This document shows, piece by piece, positions 1-5,782 of a DNA stretch of 12,930 nt. The notes under the pieces are model-generated. The model made no database searches. It was given only the letters and a program-made list of their open reading frames with translations, and was not told where the DNA came from. Within the stretch, counting starts at the first letter, position 1; the number at the start of each line of letters is the position of its first letter. Location of the stretch: assembly GCA_016938515.1 (NCBI GenBank), contig JAFGUM010000577.1, forward strand, positions 1 to 12,930, given 5' to 3'. Both the position numbers and the translations under genes were made by a program. The DNA is from Spirochaetales bacterium (lineage in GTDB: Bacteria > Spirochaetota > Spirochaetia > Treponematales > UBA12059).

Positions 1-818
1 ACGGCAAAACTGGAAGCCGCGAACTTGCGGGACTCCAAATCACTCATGCTGGCAGCCGGGCTTCCAGTCTTGCCACCACCACGCTCAAGCACAGAAGGAA
101 TCCGTGCCGTTGCTTCGATATACAGCGCCCGGCACATGACGCGCAGGTCAAACGGCGCCAGGCCCCTCGAAGGTGGCAGCAACGCCGGAATCGCTACGGC
201 GTAGGACGACAACGCTCCCAGCCCTTCGAGGGGGTCAGAGCTCGCTGGCATCGGGTCGGGCCATGGTGGTACAAAATGAGGCGTAATGGGGTCAGGTACT
301 GTGCTGCTTAACCGCGTCGGGACGGTTGGCGCGATGCCCCGCAGGCGGAACAGCACGAGCGGGTCGCGGTCTATCTCCTGCGCGAGCAGGTAGTAGACGG
401 CCGCTTGGTGCTTGCACGGGTCGCCGTAATCTGGACAGGTACACGAGCGCTCGATCTCTGACCAGCTTCTGGGTACGAGGGATACACCCTTTTTCTCCAG
501 GCCCTCGATAAGGCCGTCGGGAAGGTCACCCGCGGCTATCCGCGCGGTCAGCAGCGGATCATCGTCGAAGGCTGCCTGCACGGCGGCGGCGGATTTCGCC
601 GGCAGCGGCCTGAACCGGATGGACACGCGGTAGAACGGCGCGTAGTTACCCCTGACCTTCGCCTGTACCAGGCTGCCGTCAACCGCAAGCTCCAGGACGG
701 CTCCGTTGCCCGCGTAGGAGCGACCCCGAGCCAGGCGCCCCTCATCAGCCAGATCCTCCATCGCGTCGATGAAGTAGCGGCCCCACGGGGTGAGCCCGAA
801 GACGTGTTTGGCTCGCAC
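1..818 (-). CDS. SWIM zinc-finger protein (C-terminus beyond the window)
   Basis: The frame is open from a TGA at 822-824 to the left edge, so about 272 codons are visible and the 3' end is missing. Residues 6-20 (VFGLTPWGRYFIDAM) and 28-40 (RLARGRSYAGNGA) match the usual N-terminal pattern of bacterial SWIM-domain proteins, F-G-x-T-x-W-G followed by R-G-R-x-Y-A-x-x-G. The SWIM zinc ligands are C126-T-C128-x6-C135-K-H137, in CTCPDYGDPCKH, followed by the family's AAVYYLLAQEIDRDP stretch. The region after about residue 155 is proline-rich and less conserved. GTG at 818 is the only start that keeps the FGLTPWG motif; the next in-frame ATG (761) would remove it. The Shine-Dalgarno is poor, so translation may be coupled to the GNAT gene ending 13 bases upstream. 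SWIM domains are thought to bind DNA or protein, and in many bacteria this family sits beside a SNF2-type helicase gene; whether one follows here cannot be seen. Family assignment is firm, function unknown. Confidence 0.88.
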   Translation of the reverse strand, partial: MRAKHVFGLTPWGRYFIDAMEDLADEGRLARGRSYAGNGAVLELAVDGSLVQAKVRGNYAPFYRVSIRFRPLPAKSAAAVQAAFDDDPLLTARIAAGDLPDGLIEGLEKKGVSLVPRSWSEIERSCTCPDYGDPCKHQAAVYYLLAQEIDRDPLVLFRLRGIAPTVPTRLSSTVPDPITPHFVPPWPDPMPASSDPLEGLGALSSYAVAIPALLPPSRGLAPFDLRVMCRALYIEATARIPSVLERGGGKTGSPAASMSDLESRKFAASSFA

Positions 819-831
819 GAGTCAACCAGGC

Positions 832-1956
832 CTACAGCATCTTGATGTACGCTCGCCTGCGCTTGTGCTGTCGGCGATCATAGCCTTTCCAGAGACTCTG
901 CACTTCTACGTTTGTTTCCAGCTCACCTGCGGTCTCGGCCGACACGACGCCAACCTTCTGGCAACTCGTTATGAGTGCCGTCATCAGGAAAGCTACGGCG
1001 CCAAGCGCCTTGTGTTTCTGGTCCACCGCTATGAGCAGCATGTCGATACCCTTGGGAAACTTCATGGCGTACAGAAAGTGTATCCAGCCGAATGGCCAGA
1101 GGCTACCGCGCGAACGCTGCAAGGCTCTGGACAAGCTGGGAAAAACAATGCCAAAGGAGACGAGCCTGTCGTCACCGTCCACGACTACTTTTGTAAACCG
1201 CGGATCGGCAAATCCGAGGTACTGGTCGATGTACGATTCAACCTGGCGCTCCGACAGCGGCGTCGTCCCGTACAGCGGCGCGTATGCTTCGTCGAGCAGC
1301 GCAAATATGTCCTTGGCGAATTTCTGCCTGAGTTCACGCGTGGTTTTCCATTCGTATATACGTAACCCGTTGCGCTTGGCTACGAGATCCTGAACGCGCA
1401 AAACCTTTTCCGGTATCGAGTCTGGCACCTTGACCTCGTACTCCAGCCAGTCAACGTCCTTTGTGTAACCGAGGCGCTCGATGTACTCAGGGTAGTACGG
1501 ATGATTGTATATCATGGGCATCGTGCCCATCTCGTTGAAGCCCTCGATGAGGAGGCCTTCCTTGTCGAGGTCGGTAAAGCCCATCGGCCCGTTGACGCCG
1601 ACCATGCCTTTGGAGCGAAGCCAGTCTTCCGCCGTCCTGAACAAGGCTTCGGCTACCTCGAAGTCTTCGATGAACTCCACCCAGCCAAAGCGTCCATACT
1701 TGTTACCCCATTTTTCAACGTACCGATGGTTGATGAGAGCCGCTATCCTGCCGGCAAGCTTGCCATCCTTGTAGGCGAGCCAGTACTCGGCCTCGCTGAA
1801 CTCGAAGGCGGGGTTGCGACTCTTGTCGAGGGTAGCCCACTCGTCAAACTGCAGAGGCGGCACCCAGTACGGGTTGCCCCGGTACATCCTCAGCGGCAGG
1901 GTTATGAAGGTCTTGAGATCTCGCTTTGTTTCTACTCGCCTTATTTCCATGGACAT
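832..1956 (-). CDS. GNAT-like (acyl-CoA N-acyltransferase fold) conserved protein
   Basis: A 374-residue protein that I recognise as one of the long conserved bacterial proteins usually annotated as GNAT-family N-acetyltransferases; the substrate is unknown. Residues 1-35 (MSMEIRRVET... then MYRGNPYWVPPL) are the typical opening of this group. Residues 58-105 (YWLAYKDGKLAGRIAAL, then GRFGWVEFIED) look like GNAT beta strands with the 'gries' bulge. Residues 121-165 hold VNGPMGFTD, GLLIEGF and YNHPYYPEYIERLGY, the hallmark of this family. A second, weaker acyltransferase-like half follows (about 195-350). The tail RRQHKRRRAYIKML is strongly basic. No signal peptide or membrane helix is seen, so it is cytoplasmic. 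I chose ATG 1956 because GGAAGAG lies 8 bases upstream; ATG 1950 is possible. The frame extends upstream to 2073, but those residues look unlike the family and cover the hairpin. It is separated from the TRAP operon by that hairpin and probably co-transcribed with the SWIM gene. Confidence 0.85.
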   Translation of the reverse strand: MSMEIRRVETKRDLKTFITLPLRMYRGNPYWVPPLQFDEWATLDKSRNPAFEFSEAEYWLAYKDGKLAGRIAALINHRYVEKWGNKYGRFGWVEFIEDFEVAEALFRTAEDWLRSKGMVGVNGPMGFTDLDKEGLLIEGFNEMGTMPMIYNHPYYPEYIERLGYTKDVDWLEYEVKVPDSIPEKVLRVQDLVAKRNGLRIYEWKTTRELRQKFAKDIFALLDEAYAPLYGTTPLSERQVESYIDQYLGFADPRFTKVVVDGDDRLVSFGIVFPSLSRALQRSRGSLWPFGWIHFLYAMKFPKGIDMLLIAVDQKHKALGAVAFLMTALITSCQKVGVVSAETAGELETNVEVQSLWKGYDRRQHKRRRAYIKML

Positions 1957-2017
1957 CGTGGCCACTCTTCCTGCTCTCGCTACGCTGCTGAGCCGCGGTT
2001 TACCGTATAATCCAACG

Positions 2018-2048
2018 GAGGCTCCCCGCCACTCGGGCAGGGAGCCTC
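2018..2048 (-). terminator. Strong hairpin after the TRAP transporter operon
   Basis: GAGGCTCCC (2018-2026) pairs perfectly with GGGAGCCTC (2040-2048). Inside, GCC (2028-2030) can pair with GGC (2036-2038), leaving a five-base loop. It lies 60 bases past the TRAP permease stop codon and 62 bases before the GNAT start, in the only sizeable gap between these genes. On the transcribed strand it is followed by CGTTGGATTATACGG, with no run of U, so it is not a classical intrinsic terminator. It could end transcription inefficiently, protect the 3' end of the TRAP mRNA, or do both. The hairpin is seen; its role is inferred. Confidence 0.55.
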
Positions 2049-2107
2049 TCATCAGTATATACGGCCAAGGCACCGCTGTACACAGAAAGTGTGCCAGGGT
2101 TCGAATT

Positions 2108-4072
2108 TCAGGGAGCCGCGGCAGCGTTCTGTACGGCAGCGGATTTTCTGTGCAGGTACAACTGAATGGCCAGAACGATTAGTCCCAGAGCCGCTCCGAT
2201 GGCGTCTTGCTGATGATTGGGGGTCATCAGGAATAGTGCCGCGGCGAGGGCCAGCAATCGCTGAATGGCGCCCATCTTTACGGCAAAGAAACCCTCGACG
2301 GCGGCGCCGAGCATGATGACGCCCGATATCGACGTTAGCATCACGAGGGAACCTTCAAGCAGCGTGGTTCCGTGCAAAAGGAGAGCGTCGTTGTATATGA
2401 ACATGTACGGCACAATAAACCCGGCCAGAGACAACTTGAGCGACGCGTACCCGGTCTTCATCGGGCTGCCGCCGGAGATTCCCGCGGCGGCAAACGACGC
2501 CAGCGCGACCGGCGGTGTAATATTGGCGAACATCGCGAAGTAGAACACGAACAGGTGCGACACGAGGGGGTCGATGCCAAGGCGCACGAGAGCCGGAGCC
2601 GCCATCGTCGCTGTTATAAGGTACGCGGGAATGCTCGGCAGACCCATGCCCAGGATCATGCACGCCACCATGGTCAACACGAGCGTTAGAAAGAGGCTCT
2701 TGCCACCGAGCGTGACGATGGCGCTTGCCATTGACAGGCCAAAACCGGTAATGCTGGCAACGCCTATGACGATGCCTACCGTGGCGCAGGCGATGGCCAC
2801 CGGTACTATTGACCTCGTGCCCTCGAACAGCGCGTCGGCAACGTCCTTGAGGCTCATCCTGGTGGACTTCCGGAGCATCGATACGCCAATCGTCACGAGT
2901 ATGGTCATAAAAGCCGAGTAGATGACGGTTCTTCCTGACGCGAACAGCATGAACAGCAGGAAAAAAATGGGTATGAGCAGGTGACCGCGCTCCTTGAGCA
3001 CGACCATGGCTTTGGGCAGGTTCTCCCTGGATATGCCTTCAAGGCCTTTCTTGCGGGCTCGCAGGTGTACCTGGACTATGATGCCTACGTAGTAGAGTAG
3101 CGCCGGCAGGATTGCCGACACGGCTATGATGCGGTACTGAATGCCCAGAACCTCGGCCATGATGAAGGCGGCGGCTCCCATGATCGGAGGCATCAGCTGA
3201 CCACCCACAGAAGCCGACGACTCGACTGCTCCCGCAAACTCGCGGTCGTACCCTGTCTTCTTCATCAGCGGTATGGTAAAGGTACCCGTCGTGACGACGT
3301 TGGCTACCGCCGAGCCATTGATGCTGCCGAGAAGCCCACTGGCTACGACGGCCACTTTGGCTGGCCCGCCCTTGGCGTGCCCGGCCAGAGCAAGGGCGAT
3401 ATCGTTGATGAACTGCCCCATCCCCGACTTCTCCATGAAGGCGCCGAAGAGGATGAACAGGTAGATATACGACGCTGACACTCCTACCGCCGTACCGTAT
3501 ACACCGTCGGTCGATACGAACAGAAAGCTCGTCAGGTCTGCCCACGAGTACCCACGGTGCCCAAAGAACCCGGGAAGGTTCCTGCCAAAGAGGGCGTATA
3601 GAATGAATAAAATGCCCAGAATCGGCAACGCGAGCCCCGTTACGCGGCGAGCGCTCTCCATCACGAGCACGATGAGCGTGACGCCGACGATGAGGTCTGC
3701 GACGTTGGGAGTACCCGCCCTTCCGATAATGCCGAGGTAGTCGACGAACACGTACACCGTCGTCGCCATGGCCAGCGCGCCAAGCACCAGATCGTACCAC
3801 GCCACCTTCTTGCGGTCACCTTTCTTCCGGAACGGGTAGAATATGAACCCGAGCGCCAGAATGAGGGCCACGTGCAAGGATCGGTGCTTGAGCGTTACCG
3901 GCGTACCGAACACCGCGCCGTACAGGTGGTACAGCGCTACCAGAATGGCGAATGCCTTGACCGCCAGCGCGGAGACTCTGCCAGCCAGCACGCGGTACCT
4001 TGACTCGGAATCGTACTCTTCGAGAAGCCGCCTGGCGCTTTCCTCGACCGAGACCTTCGTATCGTCGCTCAC
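2108..4072 (-). CDS. TAXI-type TRAP transporter permease, fused 4TM/12TM (DctQ-DctM) subunit
   Basis: This 654-residue inner-membrane protein is the membrane part of a TRAP (tripartite ATP-independent periplasmic) transporter, which imports a solute delivered by its receptor using an ion gradient. The N-terminus (about 30-165) has four or more hydrophobic segments corresponding to the small DctQ-like subunit. The DctM-like part follows, with family motifs SGLLGSINGSAVANVV (245-260), IPLMKKTGYDREFAGA (267-282), ESSASVGGQLMPPIMGAAAF (284-303) and GMGLPSIPAY (475-484). Additional helices lie near 573-640. Fusion of the two membrane subunits and the length of about 650 residues are typical of the TAXI branch, in agreement with the TAXI receptor encoded two genes upstream. 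GTG 4072 is preceded by GGAGGT at good spacing and lies 4 bases after the DUF1850 stop. The substrate cannot be read from the sequence; TAXI systems studied so far handle dicarboxylates or amino acids such as 2-oxoglutarate and glutamate. Confidence 0.96.
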   Translation of the reverse strand: MSDDTKVSVEESARRLLEEYDSESRYRVLAGRVSALAVKAFAILVALYHLYGAVFGTPVTLKHRSLHVALILALGFIFYPFRKKGDRKKVAWYDLVLGALAMATTVYVFVDYLGIIGRAGTPNVADLIVGVTLIVLVMESARRVTGLALPILGILFILYALFGRNLPGFFGHRGYSWADLTSFLFVSTDGVYGTAVGVSASYIYLFILFGAFMEKSGMGQFINDIALALAGHAKGGPAKVAVVASGLLGSINGSAVANVVTTGTFTIPLMKKTGYDREFAGAVESSASVGGQLMPPIMGAAAFIMAEVLGIQYRIIAVSAILPALLYYVGIIVQVHLRARKKGLEGISRENLPKAMVVLKERGHLLIPIFFLLFMLFASGRTVIYSAFMTILVTIGVSMLRKSTRMSLKDVADALFEGTRSIVPVAIACATVGIVIGVASITGFGLSMASAIVTLGGKSLFLTLVLTMVACMILGMGLPSIPAYLITATMAAPALVRLGIDPLVSHLFVFYFAMFANITPPVALASFAAAGISGGSPMKTGYASLKLSLAGFIVPYMFIYNDALLLHGTTLLEGSLVMLTSISGVIMLGAAVEGFFAVKMGAIQRLLALAAALFLMTPNHQQDAIGAALGLIVLAIQLYLHRKSAAVQNAAAAP

Positions 4073-4076
4073 CGTT

Positions 4077-4580
4077 CTACCTCCGTTTCAGTATCCGCAA
4101 TTCGAGAGCCTCGTGATGCGGCAAATCCGAGCCCCGGGCGACGATCGAGCCGTTCAGGCTAATCGAGGCTACGGCGCTCGTTGAATTGATCCAGCGGTAC
4201 GACGGATAGGTTTCGTCGATACCGCTGTAGATGATGTAACCGTTTTCCACGCGTACGCTCGTGCCCCGCTCGAAGGGCACGCCGGCACCAAAGCCGGCAA
4301 CCTTCATGTCCCGCAGAAACAGCGAGCCATCAGCCAGCACGTCAAAGCGCTCAAACCACGGAAAATGCTCAACCGAGTGTATCCACTCAAACTCGAGTAC
4401 GTCGCCGGCGGCCGCGGGAACGGCGAGAAGCCCGCGCCCGTCGGCTTGCGCCGTGATGACGAGCTCGAGCCTCTCAGCCGGCCGCACGCATGAAACTGGC
4501 GCGCCCAGAACAATGGTCACAGCCATCGCCAGGGCGAACCGCGCCATCCGCGCGACGCGTATCCGCAGCCCTGGGATCAC
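4077..4580 (-). CDS. DUF1850 protein, TAXI-TRAP accessory
   Basis: A 167-residue protein with a hydrophobic N-terminal segment (about 12-31, ending LGAPVSC), probably an export signal. The cysteine at 31 lacks a standard lipobox. The mature part has the DUF1850 signature: FEWIHSVEHFPWFERF (64-79), then a short strand and AGFGAGVPF (95-103), then IIYSGID (116-122). DUF1850 genes are frequently found beside TAXI-type TRAP genes. Here the gene sits between receptor and permease, its GTG start overlapping the receptor stop by four bases (GTGA), with 4 bases separating its stop from the permease start. Translation is therefore likely coupled and made in step with the transporter. An accessory periplasmic role in receptor docking or transporter assembly is inference; no enzymatic motif is visible. 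ATG 4547 is an alternative start but would shorten the leader and lose the overlap. Confidence 0.85.
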   Translation of the reverse strand: MIPGLRIRVARMARFALAMAVTIVLGAPVSCVRPAERLELVITAQADGRGLLAVPAAAGDVLEFEWIHSVEHFPWFERFDVLADGSLFLRDMKVAGFGAGVPFERGTSVRVENGYIIYSGIDETYPSYRWINSTSAVASISLNGSIVARGSDLPHHEALELRILKRR

Positions 4581-5575
4581 TTCAGCAGGCCAGCTTCCTT
4601 GAAGTACTTCTCGGCGCCGGGGTGCAGCGGGACGACCATGCCATTGAGGGCGTTCTGGAGGCTGACGTTCTTCTTGGCCGCGCTGTGGGTATCCTGGATC
4701 TTGCTTATGTTGGCGAAGATTCCCTTGGTCATCTCGTAGACGACTTCATCCGACAATTCCTTGCCGACGATCATGATGTTCATGATGGTTGCCGTGTTGA
4801 CGTCGGCTTCGTTGCCGTAGGTGCCGGCTGGTATGACAGCCGCGGTAAAGAAGGGGTACTTCTTCTGGAGCGCGGCCATGCCCTCGCCCTCGATCGGTAT
4901 GATGCGCACCTTGTTGGTGGTGCCAAGGTCCATCACCGTGGAATTGGGGATACCGCTCGTAACGAAAGCCGCGTCCACCATGCCGTTGCGCATCTGGTCT
5001 ATGGCTTCGCCGTAGTTGAGGTAGTCGGGGCGGATGTCATCGTAGGTCATGCCGTGGGCTTCGAACATCAGGCGGGCGTTTACTTCAACGCCGGAGTTCG
5101 GGGCGCCTACGCCGACGCGCTTGCCCTTGAGGTCTTTGAACGTCTTGATTCCCGAAGCCTCGGTGGTAACGAGCTGCACGTAGTTGGGGTACAGGCTCAT
5201 GAGGCCCCGCAGATCTTTCTTGGGCTCCTGGCCTTCAAAGGCGCCAAACGAATCGTACGCCTGGAGAACGGCATCGGACATGACTATGGCCAATTCAGCC
5301 TTCTTGTTGAGGATGAGGTTGATATTCTCTACAGACGCGCCGGTGGACTGCACCGACGAGCGGAAGCCCAGATCGTTGGCCAGAACGCTGCCAAAACCGC
5401 CGCCAATCGGGTAGTAGATGCCGCTCGTCGGGCCAGAAGCCACGGTGATGAACACCGAGCTCTTGTCCAGGGCGGCGGGTTTTGGAGCCTCGGCTTCTTT
5501 TTTCGCGCAGGAACCAAGGCTGAGAATGGCGGCGACCATCAGGATGGCCATCGCGATCGTGCTAAAACGTTTCAT
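4577..5575 (-). CDS. TAXI-family TRAP transporter solute-binding lipoprotein
   Basis: A 332-residue receptor that captures the solute in the periplasm and delivers it to the TRAP permease. Residues 1-23 are a lipoprotein signal: basic start (MKR), hydrophobic core, and the cleavage motif L-G-S-C with C23 as the lipidated residue. A short charged linker (AKKEAEAPKP) follows. TAXI hallmarks are VASGPTSGIYYPIGGG (45-60), the STGASVENI stretch (77-85), VGVGAPNSGVEVNAR (154-168) and TSGIPNSTVMDLG (206-218). Length fits the family (about 320-340). ATG 5575 is chosen because GAGGAG lies 6 bases upstream and the signal peptide begins there; the frame extends to 5644 but that would run through the sigma-54 promoter. 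It is the first gene of the receptor-DUF1850-permease operon, and the promoter and enhancer sites upstream indicate tight inducible control. Ligand unknown. Confidence 0.96.
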   Translation of the reverse strand: MKRFSTIAMAILMVAAILSLGSCAKKEAEAPKPAALDKSSVFITVASGPTSGIYYPIGGGFGSVLANDLGFRSSVQSTGASVENINLILNKKAELAIVMSDAVLQAYDSFGAFEGQEPKKDLRGLMSLYPNYVQLVTTEASGIKTFKDLKGKRVGVGAPNSGVEVNARLMFEAHGMTYDDIRPDYLNYGEAIDQMRNGMVDAAFVTSGIPNSTVMDLGTTNKVRIIPIEGEGMAALQKKYPFFTAAVIPAGTYGNEADVNTATIMNIMIVGKELSDEVVYEMTKGIFANISKIQDTHSAAKKNVSLQNALNGMVVPLHPGAEKYFKEAGLLK

Positions 5576-5610
5576 GTACGTCTCCTCAAGGAATGTGGTA
5601 CCAATGCTAA

Positions 5611-5626
5611 AGCAATAAGCGTGCCA
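5611..5626 (-). promoter_or_regulatory. Sigma-54 (RpoN) -24/-12 promoter of the TAXI-TRAP operon
   Basis: Reading 5626 to 5611 on the minus strand gives TGGCACGCTTATTGCT, matching the sigma-54 consensus TGGCACG-N4-TTGCW at every conserved base. The invariant GG (5625-5624) and GC (5613-5612) are correctly spaced. The predicted transcription start is near 5600, giving a leader of about 25 bases before ATG 5575 that contains the GAGGAG ribosome-binding site. Sigma-54 promoters need an AAA+ activator with a GAFTGA loop; one is encoded directly upstream (7144-5783). Confidence 0.92.
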
Positions 5627-5662
5627 CGGCGCTGCCAGCACCAAGGGACCAAACAGATGGAG

Positions 5663-5695
5663 TTAATTTGTTTCCTAATATAAATTTAATTTGTT
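5663..5695. repeat. AT-rich spacer with two copies of TTAATTTGTT
   Basis: TTAATTTGTT occurs at 5663-5672 and again at 5686-5695, 23 bases start to start, in an AT-rich stretch unlike the GC-rich surroundings. It lies between the putative enhancers (5746-5779) and the sigma-54 promoter (5611-5626), where bending DNA or an IHF/HU site is commonly found. I do not see a clean match to the E. coli IHF consensus, so the bending role is inferred. Confidence 0.5.
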
Positions 5696-5745
5696 GCTAC
5701 AGCAATTGGCCATTCCAGAACGCTGGTGAGTGCCCCCATACATAC

Positions 5746-5760
5746 CGGCACAATGTGCCG
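5746..5760. promoter_or_regulatory. Putative enhancer dyad 1 (CGGCA-N5-TGCCG)
   Basis: CGGCACAATGTGCCG is a perfect inverted repeat (six-base arms, three-base centre). Its centre, 5753, is about 150 bases upstream of the predicted sigma-54 transcription start, in the range typical for upstream activator sequences bound by NtrC-type regulators. It has the same CGGCA-N5-TGCCG frame as the neighbouring dyad at 5765-5779. The likely ligand is the Fis-type helix-turn-helix of the regulator encoded next door. Confidence 0.75.
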
Positions 5761-5764
5761 CTTA

Positions 5765-5779
5765 CGGCAATTTATGCCG
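5765..5779. promoter_or_regulatory. Putative enhancer dyad 2 (CGGCA-N5-TGCCG)
   Basis: CGGCAATTTATGCCG repeats the arms of dyad 1 exactly with a different five-base centre, so selection has kept the arms. Centre-to-centre distance is 19 bases, close to two helical turns, allowing two activator dimers to bind side by side. It ends 3 bases from the stop codon of the response regulator gene. The two dyads could also fold as hairpins in the regulator transcript, but no U-tract follows. Confidence 0.72.
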
Positions 5780-5782
5780 GAA

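Noticed and set aside
790..1365. 191-codon plus-strand frame
   Set aside because: Antisense to the GNAT-like gene; no ribosome-binding site or recognisable motif.
2081..2096. TGGCAC followed by ACTTTCTGTG downstream of the TRAP permease, a possible sigma-54 promoter for the GNAT-like gene
   Set aside because: The -12 half lacks the invariant GC (it reads GT), no dyads are nearby, and the hairpin would lie in its leader.
2096..2112. GGGTTCGAATTTC on the plus strand, resembling a tRNA T-arm
   Set aside because: The T-stem does not pair properly and no acceptor stem, D-arm or anticodon arm can be assembled upstream.
4490..5683. Long open frame of 397 codons on the plus strand
   Set aside because: It lies antisense to the TAXI receptor, runs through the promoter region, and its translation shows no recognisable domain. 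Long antisense frames are common in GC-rich genes.
5694..5705. Inverted repeat TTGCT-AC-AGCAA
   Set aside because: Short, with a two-base centre, no second copy, and different from the paired CGGCA-N5-TGCCG dyads; likely chance in AT-rich DNA.
5701..5716. Second sigma-54-like element (TGG and TTGCT on the minus strand)
   Set aside because: The GG and GC elements are 13 bases apart instead of 12, and the -24 block reads TGGAAT rather than TGGCAC. The good promoter is at 5611-5626.
5746..5779. The two dyads as a transcription terminator for the regulator gene
   Set aside because: Stems are only 5-6 pairs and no U-tract follows. The conserved arms with variable centres and their distance from a sigma-54 promoter fit enhancer sites better, although both roles are not exclusive.
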